Notes under the pieces: generated by a model | What the model saw: the letters and a program-made list of their open reading frames with translations, nothing else | The model's database searches: none | What the model was told of the DNA's origin: nothing | From: Spinellus fusiger | Taxonomy: Eukaryota; Mucoromycota; Mucoromycetes; Mucorales; Phycomycetaceae | Direction: 5' to 3' | Assembly (NCBI GenBank): GCA_025094145.1 | Contig: JALLLS010000005.1 | Location: 124,001-188,000, forward strand | DNA length: 64,000 bases | Made by a program: the position numbers and the translations under genes | Part shown: one piece after another, positions 1-11,218 of the stretch | Layout: the number at the start of each line of letters is the position of its first letter | How positions within the stretch are numbered: position 1 is the first letter of the stretch

Positions 1-64
1 GTGTTGCTTCATAAGCCTCAGCCATCAGTCTATCATGTTGCATGAAGAAAAAGGCAAGCTTGTA

Positions 65-105
<41 letters not shown>

Positions 106-1052
106 CACCAAGAGAGGCATGCACAATGTCTCCAACCCAGAGATCAACAGAAGTACCGTTGATGGTAACAGTGACCATGGGGTGCTGAAACAGCAGGTGA
201 GTTCTCCACTTCTCTCCCTGAGTTACAGAAACTTGTTGATTTGGAGTTCTGTCTGGCAGGGCAGAGAGCATCTTTGTCTTGAGGGGGTTGGCAGTGAGAA
301 GCCTCAAATGCTTGGAGGGTTTGTTCATAGAGAACTGGTGGATGGTGGTGGTGGGGGGCAAGCCTTTGCAGGTTTCAATCACTGTAACATTATGGGTAGT
401 GGTGTGGAACTTGGGGACATGGCTTCTCACCCTCTTCTCAAGGTTAAGAACCCTGTTTAAAGCAGGGACTTTCTCCTGAGGATTGGCAAGACAAGCCTCT
501 CTCACATCTTTGCACAAGGTAGTGATCTCCCCTGCAAATCTTCTTGAGATACGTTCCTCATTTTTAGTAAAGAAACAATGTATTATCATCTCCAGCTTTG
601 TTGAGAATGGGAAGATATTATCTACAGAGGCAGCCTCCTCAAAGGTGTTGTTGCTGCTGTCAAAATCATTTTCCCTGGTAACCCAAAGAGGTTCTTCTTC
701 AAGAACTTCCTCATCTTCAACAACAAACTCCTGGTCATCATCACCTTCCTCTTCTACATGGAAGACTGTGGTGATGGCAGGGAGAGGTCTGTAAACAATA
801 GAAAGAAATCATGATGAGCTTGGTTCTTATCATTCTATGCTTCTGTTTCTACAATAAATACCCAGAAGAAGACTCAGGCATGGAACTGTTCATAGTAGAG
901 AATGAGCAACATTACTTTTAGACTTGAGATTATCCTTACATTTTATGAGTAGAAAGGTGTGATTTCAGATTTCCCTTTGTTTTGAAAATCTTCTGGCAGA
1001 CAGTGCAGGTGGGAATTTCATTCTTCTTAAAGTTGATGGTGGTGAGGGACAT
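1..1052 (-). CDS. C2H2 zinc-finger protein, 5' part (runs off the window)
   Basis: Proposed exons, minus strand: 1052-940, 788-227, 184-1. The first exon encodes one classical C2H2 finger (Cys-x2-Cys-x12-His-x3-His, core CTVCQKIFKTKGNLKSHLSTH region) directly after the start Met. Intron 1 has donor GTAAGG and acceptor TTTACAG; intron 2 (226-185, 42 nt) has GTAACT and TTTCAG. The frame closes across both (113+562 nt = 225 codons). Exon 2 is acidic at first, then basic, with no domain I recognise. Exon 3 reads HPMVTVTINGTSVDLWVGD and a run of about 14 Thr codons (ACA repeat), then leaves the window. The finger suggests nucleic-acid binding; the exact role is unknown. It could also be a transposon-derived gene. 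The full-length LINE begins about 135 bp upstream of the start codon. Confidence 0.6.
58..103. repeat. TTG/ACA trinucleotide run inside the zinc-finger gene
   Basis: A run of about 14-15 TTG units on the plus strand. In the minus-strand reading frame it encodes a poly-Thr tract, so it is a potentially length-variable coding microsatellite. Confidence 0.8.
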
Positions 1053-1237
1053 GGTAAAAGAGATTTCAATATAAAAACAGAAAGAGAGTGAGCTGTTTGA
1101 CTTGAGGATTTTGACTTAATAAATTATTGAAAAGTGGAGGCTAAAGTGATACATCACCAAAATCAAAATATTTTCTTATTCTTTTGTCTGTTATTCTTTT
1201 GTTTGATCAAGTCAAGTACACAATCACTTTTTTTGAC

Positions 1238-2137
1238 ATGATTGAGAAAACAACGCCATGGAATGGCATTAATAAAAATGTTACTGGCCCAAGGCTGTTT
1301 ATTTGTTGCCCTAATAAGGCACTTCATATCTTCATGGCTCCTGGCTGTGAGTCTCTTTGCCATGTGGACCCTGTTACATCTGCATAGGCCTGCACAATGC
1401 ACCCTGAGTGTGTTATATTCAACTTTGGAAAACAGGCCAAGTCTCAAGACATTGCCCCAGTCTTGATCCACCAACTGGGTGCAGTGGTTGCAATTACCAC
1501 ATGCTACACCAGAGCCAAAGACCTCATACAAGAGGTCATATTCAAGAACCCCAAGATGCACCTTAAGGCCACCTCTGAAGGTGTGTCCTTTAACAACATG
1601 AGGGTTGTTGCTTCTGCTGGGCTTGACTCAGATGCCAACCTGGTAAAGGTTGACCTATACCAGATCCCCAGTTGCCACCCCAAGAGGGATTTGCAGGCAC
1701 CCATTGTTGAGGCATTCCAGCCTTATGGCAAGGTTGTGCACCTTTGTGCTTATGTGGATGAGCACAAGATTTTCCGAGGTGAGGCCTCAGTTCTTCTGGA
1801 CATCTCTGATGTGGACAATGTCCAACCCCTTTGCTGCTTTCTCCACCTTGGAGGCTCCATCAGTGCCCCTGTCAAGATCCATGCCAAGGGCATCCCACCC
1901 TACTGCTGGTACTGCTGCCAGGAAGGGCACCTGAAAAAAGACTGTGAGGTGCGTCCTGCTCTTGCTCCCCACTGCCACACGTGTGGTATAGCTGGCCACA
2001 AGGCCAACGATTTGGAATGCCCCTCTCACCCAGAGACCAGGGCTGCTGAAGAGGCTGCTGCAGAACAGCGTGCCAAGGAGATTGCTGCTGCAGAGACAGA
2101 TCGTGCTGCCAAGAAGGCCGCCAAAGAGGTAGCTGCT

Positions 2138-2169
<32 letters not shown>

Positions 2170-2563
2170 CAATGGGGATGCCATGGATGTGGACATGGAC
2201 ATTGCCCTGACAAAGCAGGTTTTGGAGTCTCTCTCTCAGGAGGAGACTGCCAAATTAAAGGTGTCCATGGAGATGGACAGTGAGATGTATGATGCCTCTA
2301 ACACCAGCACCAGCAACAGTATGTGGGCTCCCCACAACACTGAGCATTGTCTCCGCCTTTGTGAGACTGTGATTGCCATGCGCAGGAACGCCACCACTAC
2401 CACCAACACCAAATCCACCACCAAGACCACCACCAAGACCACCACCAAGACCACTTCCTATGGAACTTGTTCCCAGAAATCTGCGTCTGCCATTCTTTTG
2501 CCTGCTTCTTCCTCCTCTTCTTCCACTGCTGACCCCACCAAGGTCAATGCCATGGAATTATGA
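1238..2563 (+). pseudogene. LINE ORF1, gag-like zinc-knuckle protein
   Basis: The open stretch starts at an ATG at 1397 (388 aa), but the same frame is protein-like upstream to an ATG at 1238 and is broken only by a TAG at 1385-1387, so the original ORF1 was probably about 440 aa. It has two zinc knuckles: CWYCCQEGHLKKDC (canonical CCHC spacing) and a second variant, CHTCGIAGHKANDLEC, with wider spacing. An Ala/Glu/Lys-rich helix, an Asn run and a Thr/Lys-rich tail follow. This is the nucleic-acid-binding ORF1 of a retrotransposon RNP. Its stop TGA overlaps the ORF2 start as ATGA (2560-2563), the arrangement used for stop-reinitiation translation in some LINEs such as SART1. Confidence 0.85.
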
Positions 2564-5500
2564 GTGTTGGCCCTATCCAATTAGGGACCCTCAATGTGAG
2601 AGGGCTCTCCTCACTTGTACATAGTTGTTCTTCTCCCAAGTCACTCATCTGCCATCTTTGTTCCCTCTCCCCTCCTCTGTCACTTCTTGCTTTGCAGGAA
2701 ACCCATGCCACCCCCAAACACCACTCCTCACTCAACCTTCTCTTCCAAGCCCAGTCTAGTCTATGGACAAAGCACTGTGGCCTTGTCTCTTTTCACACTC
2801 ATTTACTACTAACCCACTTGCACACTTCTGCTGATAATAGGATCCTTGCTGTTCAGGTCTCACACACCAAAAACTGCATTGATCCATTTATTGTAGTGGT
2901 AGTCTATGGACCCACAATATACAGCAAAAGCCATCCTTTTTTCCTGTCACTTGTTTTGACACTCACCTCACTTCCTTTCTCAGTCCCAACATTTGTTCTT
3001 GGCAACTTCAATGCCAACCTCCACCAATGCACAGCCTTCACTGGTGAATGGCTAGTGTATCAACATCAACACTTTCTCAACACCATCACGGCACCACTCT
3101 CAGCACCACTACCCACCTTCCACAGCAGTTGTTCTTGGACATGCATTGATTACATTCTTTGACCCACCACTATTGCCACTTCTGCACCAGAAGTTCTTTT
3201 TGTCAACCCAAGTTGGACTGACCATAGTCTGCTTGTAGTTTTGATCTCTCTGTCTTGCCCCTCTGGACCTGGTGTCTGGAGATTCAACACAGTGTACCTG
3301 GATCACAATGAGTTTGAGGATTTGTTAGTGGATCTGCTGGATTGTGCCTCCTTTCTTCTTCCTGTGAATGTCTCTGCTGGTTGTTGCTGGGATTTGCTCA
3401 AGCAAGCCATCAGGCATCTTTCCTTGGCCTATGCCAAGAAGTATCAACGTCACTGTTGGTCAGTGGAGTGTCAGCTCAACCATACTTGCACCCAACTTCT
3501 TTCTTTGTTGCCCTCTCTGGATCTTTCTAGTGTTGAGGCTGACCTTGCCAATTTACAGCAGACCCAAACCACCAATCTTGCCCAGCATGCTGGTGTCAAG
3601 GGGTGTGAACAGGGCAAGCAATCCAATTCCTATTTTTTAGGACTATCAAACAAAGAACAACTGCAAAGTCCATTACCTTGCTTTGGGATCCTGTTTCTGG
3701 TGACCTTTTTTCCTCAATGGCAGATATGCTTGGGCATGTATGCCAATTCTACCAAGACCTGTACACTGCGGACCCCATTGACTTTGTCTCTGGTGAGTCT
3801 TTGCTCAACAACATTCCTTCTTCTGCTCTTTTGTCTGCTTTGTCTTCTGCCTCTCTGCTTGACAAGATTACTCTTGAAGAGATCCTGTTTATTTTGAACA
3901 ATACACCCAGCAACTCAAGCCCTGGTTTGGATGGACTTCCCTATCCCTTGTGGAGAAGGTTGTTCAGACATTCCTTTGTGCAAGAGTTGGCTCAACAGGT
4001 GTATCAGGATGCATTGTTTGGTGTTTTTCCTTCTTCTTGGTTGGAAATGGTGTTGGTACTTTTACCAAAGGCTGGTGACCCTTCTCTTTTGAAGAATTGG
4101 CGTCCCATTTCACCTATCAACTGTGATGCTAAGATCTTTACCAAGATCATCACTTCTCAACTTTGGTTTTGTCTTGGCCCTCTGATTACTCCCTATCAAA
4201 CGGGTTTCATGGCCAATTGTTTTATTGCTGACAATGGTTTGCTAATGCACCTTGTTATGCAACATGCCCAATTGGCAAAGGATCCTGGTGTTGCTCTCTT
4301 GCTGGATCAAGAGAAGGCATACAATTGGGTACATCCAGGGTGTCTTTGTTTGGTGCTCTCTCATTTTGGTTTTCCTGTGGTCTTTATGGACACTGTGTGC
4401 TTGTTGTTTTTCTCAACCAAGATTCATGTCAATGTGAATGGCTTTGTGTCCTCCCCATTCCCTCAGGGTTGTGGGTTGCAACAAGGAGATCCTCTCTCCC
4501 CTCTTTTATTTAACCTTGCCTTTGAGCCATTGCTCTGCACCATTCTTGCTTCCTCTTCTCTTTGAGGCTTCTGTTTTGGTGTTCCTCTGTTGTTGTCCTC
4601 TGTTGCTCCTCTGGTTCTGCCTCCTCCCTTGAAGGCATTGGCTTATGCTGATGACCTTCTGGTTTTCCTTTTGTCTCCTGGTAAGCTTGCTTCTCTTCTT
4701 GAGATTCTCTCAGTGTTTGGCCTGGCATCTAATGCTCAGGTCAACCTCAGCAAGACCATTGCGGTTGCTCTTTCAGGGCATTTTGTTCCCAACTGGGGTC
4801 CTGTGCTGGATGCCTCTGACATATCATGTTGCCATGATAGTCATGCAGCCCATGCTGTCTGTTACCTTGGCTTTCCTCTGTCATTGCACCTGACCCAGTT
4901 GGATCACTTCTGTTTGGCTCTTCTGGAGAAGTTGGAGAGGCAATGCAACATCATGTTGCAGCGTCACCTTTCTGTTTGGGGTAAGAGCCTTGTGGCCAAT
5001 TCCTTGCTCCTCAGCACTCTCTGGCATGTCCTATATGTGACCCCTGCTCCCATCTCTTTCTTTGCTGCTGTCCATGGACTTGTTCATGGATACCTTAACC
5101 TTGGTTTTGGTAGTCCTGGGTGGGATCTGTTGTGCCAACCTTGTAGGCACAGTGGTATTGGTTTGTTAGACCCTGCCAGTCAGCAAAAGGCTCTCCAATT
5201 ACGTTGGATCCTTTCTCTCTTAACCAACTCTTCTTCTTTTTCTTCTTTGTCTACTACTACTACTTCTTTTGTACGTAGCTACTTGAATTTTCTTCTGCCT
5301 CTGTACTTCCAAGCACCTTCTGCCTCTGTTGCTCTTCTGTTTCCTTGCCATCTGCGTAACTGTCTGTCTTCTCTGCACCCAATTCATTGTGGTTGCTCTT
5401 CTTTGCCTGTGTCTTCTCTCCCAATGCATTTTAGTATGGATGCTCCTACCCTGCTAACATTGCCTCTGTCCACTGTTTGGGGTTTCCTTCTGCCTTTTAT

Positions 5501-6284
5501 TGCACCCAAGCTCAACTTTGCCAAGGTGTTTGTCTTCCATGCTTTTGAACTGGATAGCTTTGGTTGTCTATGCCAGAAGCATATTGTGCAATTGGGTTTT
5601 GCAAAGTATTGCATCCTTTCTTTCTTCCATGCTCTGGACTCTGGGCAAATTGTGCTCTGGCCGTGGTTCTTGTCTGGCTTTGTGCTGGCATCTTCCACCT
5701 CTCCACCATCCACTGGCTTTTCTTCTCTTTTGGAGATCATACAAATTAACAAGCAAAGTCTGGTCAAGGCCTGCACTTCTTCTCTTTGCCACTACTTGCT
5801 GCCTCCTTTGTCTTCTCATTCTCTTTCTGCAGTTGTGTGGAAGTGTTTCTGGCATCTTTGGATCCCTCACAACACTTGCACTGTTTGGTGGAAAGCTCTT
5901 TGGGGTCGTTTGCCCACTTGCAGCAGAATGCACCGTGTCCTGCCTGTCCAATTTCCTTCTCCCCTTTGCTTGTTCTGTTCTGCTTTGGTGGAAGACCAGG
6001 ATCATTTTCTGTTTCTCTGTTCTGGGAAGAGGCATGTGTGGAGTGTTGTTCTCTCTTGTTGGTGTCCTTCTTGGCATCTCAAGGATGTCCAATCTTTGAT
6101 GTCTTCTTGCTGTCCTCCCTCCCTGCCAGATGCTGACCTTGGTGTTCTGGTTGTGGCCACTACAGTGCAGGCAATTTGGCGTGCCCACTGGGCTTTTATT
6201 TCTGACTCTGCTCCTTTTCTCCCTGGTGTTGTGGCGAGTAAGGCTTCTTCTTCGGTAGTGTCTCTGCAGTCCATGGTGTCTTGA
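2560..6284 (+). pseudogene. LINE ORF2, AP-type endonuclease + reverse transcriptase, decayed
   Basis: Frame pieces: 2560-3162, continued past a TGA to about 3635, then a frameshift in the T-run at 3632-3638, then 3640-4565, a TGA, and on to 6284. Endonuclease motifs are LGTLNVRGL, LLALQETHA, VLGNFNANL (Asn where GDFN is usual), CIDYIL and TDHSLLVV. Reverse-transcriptase motifs are SSPGLDGLPY, LKNWRPISPINCDAKIF, LLLDQEKAYNWV, PQGCGLQQGDPLSPLLF and the YADD box near 4643-4654. The C-terminus has CLFCSALVEDQDHFLFLC, a Cys/His zinc motif like zf-RVT. The YADD catalytic pair is intact, but two internal stops and one frameshift make it a pseudogene. Total span about 1,240 codons, a normal LINE ORF2 length. 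Confidence 0.9.
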
Positions 6285-6589
6285 AGTGTGCTTTTTCTTC
6301 CTTCCTTCCTTTTTCTTTCTTTCTTCTCTCATGTATTATCCATTTTAACTAGTTTCTTTCTTCCTTTCCTTCTGCTCGGTCCACGTGACCTTTATTATTA
6401 TTTAAGTGCCGCACGTCATAACGTGTAGGCCTAGTCAATAAAGAATACAAAAAAAAAACTGTTATTCTTTTGTTGTTTTTCACACTGCCCATAATATTTG
6501 ATACTTAATTACTCGTCAAGATGAGCATAAATAAGCAAGGTAATGTGTGGTTATTAACAAAGAAAAACAATAGGAGTTGATAGACACTA

Positions 6590-7643
6590 CCAAGGACTAT
6601 TCTTGAGATAAAAAGGTGAGCAGTGTCATCATCTGGGCTTGAGCTCATTGCAATGTACAAGACATAGTACTGACTCTTCTTTTAATAGATAGCATATGAG
6701 GCGCTATTCCTATTTAGATAAGTGAATTAAAACATAACAATACTACCTTATAATGATAATATATGTTTTATTTATTATAATTATTATAAAATTTTTAATT
6801 TAGATAGAATTACTTAAATTCATAATGTCTAGAGATAGCTTTTCTATTTAATAATAATTGTATTAATAAGCAATAGAAAAAAATAAATTGAGATATGTAT
6901 ATTTTTAACAAATAATTATATAATACTTCAGATAACAAATATTTTAAAGTATTTTTTTTCTATCTAAAGATCATAATACTATTTAAAGAAAGTTTTTTAT
7001 AAATTAATTATTATTAAATAAATAGAATAACTCAAAAGATATATATTTTATTATTAAGATATGAATAGTACTTCTATGGCTTATTATTCTCAAGACAAGT
7101 ATTAACTAAAAGGTAAGCATACTATCTCTCTTGATTGAACTATCACTAATATACTCTTCTGTTATTAGATAAGTTAAGACTCTTCTCAAGTCAGTCCAAG
7201 GTGGTCTTCTTCCTTCTATACGGTCTAGGCTGTCTAGGGTATACTCCTGAGCATAGTTATCTATCTCCCAATATTAAAGCACAAGGCTTCTAGGGTATAG
7301 ATTCTATTGCTATGAAAGAATATACCTAGAACAGCAGTAGCTATAGTAATAGTATATTATTAGCTATATTATTATTAGCTACAGTATTATTAGCTATATT
7401 ATTATAATAAACAATTTTATTCATAAACAATATTTTATTGATAATATAATTTGATATTGAGGTATTCCATAAAAGGTAAGAAAATTTTGGATACTTGCAA
7501 ACCTTTGATTTCAAGTACAGTTCCATAAAAGGCAGGAAGTTTTCAGTTTTAAATGCAGATCCATAAAAGGCAAAACTTTTTCAGTTTTAAAAGGCGAATA
7601 TATCATCGCTTAAAGGCCAGAAAAATCTCCTGGTGTGTAAGGA
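6590..7643 (-). mobile_element. Degraded copy of the TA-flanked Fanzor-associated element
   Basis: Non-coding, AT-rich. It matches the element at 18501-19511 in reverse orientation over most of its length: shared blocks include the stretch around 6625-6680 (matching about 19010-19070), about 7080-7200, and 7330-7530 with the ATTATTAGCTA repeats. The right end reads CTCCTGGTGTG followed by TA (7632-7644), identical to the end of the other copy. The other end is not recognisable, so this copy is probably truncated or eroded on the LINE side. No open reading frame is left. Short direct repeats of CCATAAAAGGCA occur at 7468, 7521 and 7561. Confidence 0.6.
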
Positions 7644-7644
7644 A

Positions 7645-8571
7645 CGTTTTTTAATTTATAAGATAAAAAACTAAAAATTATATCCTTTGAATCCTACTTT
7701 TACAGGTGGTTTTTTAAGATAACTGGCTATGGCGTTTGGTGAAATATGGAGGCAAAATAAAATGAACTTTTTCAGTCATCTTTTCCTACTGTTGTAATGT
7801 TGGGCACTTGGGATAAGTTTGGAGACACGTAGGGCCTGGAGGGGCTGGCTACTGACACTGTGTTGCAACAAGAAGTGAAGGATGTGGGGATGTTTTTGCA
7901 AGTGTGAGGGTATAGAGTAAGAGTGTGAATAGAATATTTCCACGTACAAAGTAGGGTACAGGAAACAAACAGGTCTATAGGTAGGGTGTGGCACCTTGTG
8001 CAAACACAGCACAGAGCCAACAAAAAGGAAAGAGTCACAAAGGAAACAGGTTGGGAGCAAGAAACAGCCCACTATCCAAGTCAATGAAAGTCTATCTTGT
8101 TTATACTCCAGAAGTAGTTCGGGTCAAGGTCTGTTTTATTAAAGATGTAGTAAACTACACTTTTTATACTAATTGCTATTGTTGCAAATAAGGAAATATT
8201 CTTTCCTTGGAAGTCTATTAAGGGAAGATTATTATCCATGCATTTTTGAAGAGAGTGCTGTTGAATAATGAGTCCTATATCAGTTATACCTTAGAAGAAG
8301 ATGTATACAAGTAGTCCTCATCTATAGAATGAAGTCTTTAAGAAATATAACTTTTACCTACTAAACACAACTCTTGCTTATTGGGTTTTTGAACACTAGT
8401 TTATTCCCTGTGATGTGGAGTCTTGTCTTATCATTGCAGACGTACTTTCCACCAAACCTCCAAGAAGATTGGGTAGTCACACTACACTGTCTCACACTGT
8501 CTTATTATTTTTGGTTGTATTATTTTACAGGTCGTATTATTTTACAGGTTGTATTATTTTTGGTCGTATTA
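7645..8571. other. AT-rich spacer without a recognisable gene
   Basis: I see no protein-like reading frame. The last part (about 8507-8574) holds about four imperfect units of GTNGTATTATTTT with ACAG or TGG spacers, a short tandem array abutting the DIRS element. Confidence 0.5.
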
Positions 8572-8780
8572 TTGTCTATTTAGACCGTCGGAAACAAAAT
8601 AGGAATAAATGTGCTTTATCTTTTTTTTATTAAAGCTCAGAACAATTTTTCAAAGTATAAGTAAAAGCTTTTTTGAGCTATTGTTAAGTTAATCGAATTG
8701 AGCTCGGTCATGAATAAATAATAATAAATAAAGGGAAATGAATGATACAAAATAATAAGAATGAATGGGGTGGGTGGGGA

Positions 8781-8886
8781 ACATTTATTCCTATTTTGTT
8801 TCTGGTCTAAATAGACAATTCAAGGTCGAATAAATTCTCTCAAGAATTGTATGAGACTGTTGGAAACAAAATAGGAATAAATATGC
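8781..8886. repeat. DIRS internal complementary region
   Basis: Contains ATTTATTCCTATTTTGTTTC at its left and GGAAACAAAATAGGAATAAA at its right, with GTCTAAATAGACAATTCAAG and TTCTCTCAAGAATTGTATGA between. The two halves are complementary to the two outer ends of the element, with the element ends joined head to tail in the centre. Confidence 0.85.
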
Positions 8887-11177
8887 TAATCCAGATCAAA
8901 TAATTCTTCATCTTCATCCACTGTATCCATAGCATCATGAAAATCATCTTCAGGCTCAGAAAGAGCAGTAGAGGAACCTGAAAGAACAGCAGAAGTGAAA
9001 TCCACTGTTGTCATGTGTTGACGCTTGTAATGGTTGTGAAAGGTTGCTGAGGAAGTCCAGTTGCCCAGAGTCACAATATCATCCAAGGCAATACCTTGTG
9101 CCAGTGCACGGGAAGAGGCAATGGAACGAATAGAGACCTTGTCTGTTGTAGACTTGTTGATAAATCTACGTAACCAGGTGGAGATAGTAGTGGCCTTGAC
9201 AGGAGCGTGTTTGACTGGTGAGATCAGGAATAATTTAGAGTCTTGCACCCTTGGAGGAGAAACCGAAGGGTAATCTCTTAGACAAGAGAAGCAAACAAGT
9301 GGACAAAGAGAGGAGTTGGTGTGTGAGTGTACTATAAATGGCTTGATAATAGCCTGTTTCTTGCGCCTTTCCTTGGGAGCCACCACAGAGAACAAGAGAC
9401 AATTGTCTTTGATAGTGCAGGAAGAAAAAGGAATTCTTTCTAGATCTGAAGGTCTGAGAAAAGCAACCATTGCTAATAAGAAAGCCAGTTTTTGCTGTAA
9501 CAGGGAGAATGAAGTATCCACAGAAGAAGAGATTCCTTGAGCATACGCAATGGATGGACTCATGTCTATGGTTGGCTTGTGCAGGGAAACAGGCGGTGCC
9601 AAGTGACTTAGAGTAGTGAAGTACATATGCAAAAGTGCATGCTCACGAATGGGCTCTGGAGTCGAACTGAGATGTAGGATGGCAGACCTGGCCATTTGTA
9701 ATGTACCCACTTTCAGCTGTCTACTGTTACGTGAGGAAGAGAGAAAGTTGATGAGGTCTTGCACCGAGAATCGAGATACAGAGACCTGTGGATGTTGTTG
9801 GAGGGCCCATTTGATGAAAGCATTTTGGTAGATGCGGTACCCTTTGTTGGTTGTAGTGTTGGAAGTATATTGATGCATGAGCATTGTTACTGTTTCAGGC
9901 GCTAGGCCGATGTTGGTAAATTTGTTCCCGAGAGTCTCCAAACGGATAGCATCCAGTTGTGCTGTAGTGGGCCACGGTGTTGTTGGTGTGGTTGTCTGAA
10001 TGTGCTGGTGGGAGAGGAACAGTGGAGGTGCTTGAGCCATAGCCTGGATCATGGGGAACCAGAGGGCACTCGGCCAGAAAGGTACTACTACTGTAGCTAA
10101 TGGGATTCTTTCCTTTATCAATTCTGCGAGAACTCTGGTGATCAGATTCCAAGGTGGATTGATATAGGGATTCTTCCACTGAGACCAGCTCATGGTGAAT
10201 GCGTCTGTGTGTATTGCTCCTGGGTCTGGCAACCACGATACATACTTTGGAAGGAGGTGGGAGGTGCGATCCGCAAACAGGTCTATTGAGTGAGGGCCCC
10301 ATGTTCTCTGAATCAAATTGAAGCTTGAGGGCTTGATTTGCCACGTATTCTTGGTAAACGTCCTCCTGGATTCGAAATCCGCCACTACGTTTTGCTGTCC
10401 TTTGATGTGTTGTGCCTGGATGGACAGATTGTTCTTGAGACACCACTTCCACAGGGTCGTGACCAGGTTCATCAGGTCCAAGGACTTCGTCCCGCCTTGC
10501 TTGTTGATGTAGGAGAGCGAGGTCGTATTGTCCGTCCTGATCAAGATAGTGGTATTCTTCAATTGTGGGAATGTCAGTAGGGCTAATTGGACTGCCTTCA
10601 GTTCCCTCCAATTGATTAAGTAGTTTGTCTCCTCTGCTGTCCAGAATCCATGGGCACGGTGGTTCTTCCAGCTGCATCCCCATCCTGTATCACTGGCATC
10701 CACGTATAGAGTCTCTGAAGGTGTGGTAGGGATCCGGGATCTCCCATTCCAATTCTTGAGGTTGTTGAGCCACCATTTCAACTCCACTATGCAGTTCTGA
10801 TCTATTGTCTGTGGGGCATCCCAACCCTTCTCTGTGTGAACATAAATGTTCTTGAATCGTAGGAGGTGTTGCGTGTACAGACGGGCAGGGAAGATTGCAA
10901 ATGTTGCTGCTTTGAGACGCATGGTCAGGCTGTAGACTATTCGGGGTGTTTGGGAGGGAGAATTCAATATTTGTTGGATGGACTTCTGTATGTCTCTCAA
11001 CTTCTTGCCTGGCAGAGATGCCATCATTATAGTTGTATCCAATGAGAAGCCTAGGTGTTCCAGTACTTGTTTGGGCTGTAGATCCGATTTCTTGAGGTTG
11101 ACTAACCATCCTAACTGTTGCAATTTCTTGACTACCATCTCTGTGTGGAGAGAGGCCTGTTGGGGTGTATGAATCAA
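8886..11177 (-). CDS. DIRS polyprotein remnant: RT C-terminus, RNase H, tyrosine recombinase
   Basis: One open frame of about 763 codons without internal stops; no ATG at the front (an upstream TGA lies at about 11200), so it is N-terminally truncated. It starts just after where the RT catalytic YxDD box would be: QLGWLVNLKKSDLQP and LEHLGFSLDT are the typical RT connection. RNase H follows (TLYVDASDTGWGCSW, LINWRELKAVQLALL, IRTDNTTSLSYIN, ENVVAD-like NVVADFESR). Further on is a phage-integrase-like recombinase ending RSIASSRALAQGIALDD and LGNWTSSATFHNHYKR, where the Tyr is the likely nucleophile. The tail is acidic. RNase H and recombinase could still fold; autonomous transposition is not expected without gag and the RT core. 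Confidence 0.85.
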   Translation of the reverse strand: MIHTPQQASLHTEMVVKKLQQLGWLVNLKKSDLQPKQVLEHLGFSLDTTIMMASLPGKKLRDIQKSIQQILNSPSQTPRIVYSLTMRLKAATFAIFPARLYTQHLLRFKNIYVHTEKGWDAPQTIDQNCIVELKWWLNNLKNWNGRSRIPTTPSETLYVDASDTGWGCSWKNHRAHGFWTAEETNYLINWRELKAVQLALLTFPQLKNTTILIRTDNTTSLSYINKQGGTKSLDLMNLVTTLWKWCLKNNLSIQAQHIKGQQNVVADFESRRTFTKNTWQIKPSSFNLIQRTWGPHSIDLFADRTSHLLPKYVSWLPDPGAIHTDAFTMSWSQWKNPYINPPWNLITRVLAELIKERIPLATVVVPFWPSALWFPMIQAMAQAPPLFLSHQHIQTTTPTTPWPTTAQLDAIRLETLGNKFTNIGLAPETVTMLMHQYTSNTTTNKGYRIYQNAFIKWALQQHPQVSVSRFSVQDLINFLSSSRNSRQLKVGTLQMARSAILHLSSTPEPIREHALLHMYFTTLSHLAPPVSLHKPTIDMSPSIAYAQGISSSVDTSFSLLQQKLAFLLAMVAFLRPSDLERIPFSSCTIKDNCLLFSVVAPKERRKKQAIIKPFIVHSHTNSSLCPLVCFSCLRDYPSVSPPRVQDSKLFLISPVKHAPVKATTISTWLRRFINKSTTDKVSIRSIASSRALAQGIALDDIVTLGNWTSSATFHNHYKRQHMTTVDFTSAVLSGSSTALSEPEDDFHDAMDTVDEDEELFDLD

Positions 11178-11218
11178 ATAATGCGGTAATGACCGAGCTC
11201 AATTTGACTAACTTAACA

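Larger units (their letters stand above)
1188..6474 (+). mobile_element. Full-length non-LTR (LINE) retrotransposon with 16-bp target-site duplication
   Basis: The 16-mer CTGTTATTCTTTTGTT occurs at 1188-1203 and again at 6459-6474, directly after an A-tract at 6449-6458 that follows an AATAAA signal (6438-6443). This is the expected product of target-primed reverse transcription. Between the repeats lie a short 5' UTR, ORF1 (gag-like, two zinc knuckles), ORF2 (endonuclease, reverse transcriptase, C-terminal zinc motif) and a 3' UTR of about 160 nt. The ends look complete, so the copy is not 5'-truncated, but both ORFs carry nonsense codons and ORF2 a frameshift, so it should be inactive. The C-terminal Cys/His motif recalls the zf-RVT tail of plant and fungal LINEs. 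Confidence 0.93.

Noticed and set aside
1163..1561. Minus-strand frame of 132 codons over the LINE 5' end
   Set aside because: It is the antisense shadow of ORF1; no motif and no conserved start.
5568..6332. Minus-strand frame of 254 codons over LINE ORF2
   Set aside because: Arg/Lys-rich antisense of a Leu/Ser-rich coding region, a common artefact.
7772..8084. Two overlapping minus-strand frames in the spacer
   Set aside because: Cys/Ser/Thr-rich low-complexity translation without motif, homologue or splice support.
9895..10683. Second minus-strand frame of 262 codons in the DIRS element
   Set aside because: Overlaps the RNase H frame and has no domain; the other frame carries all motifs.
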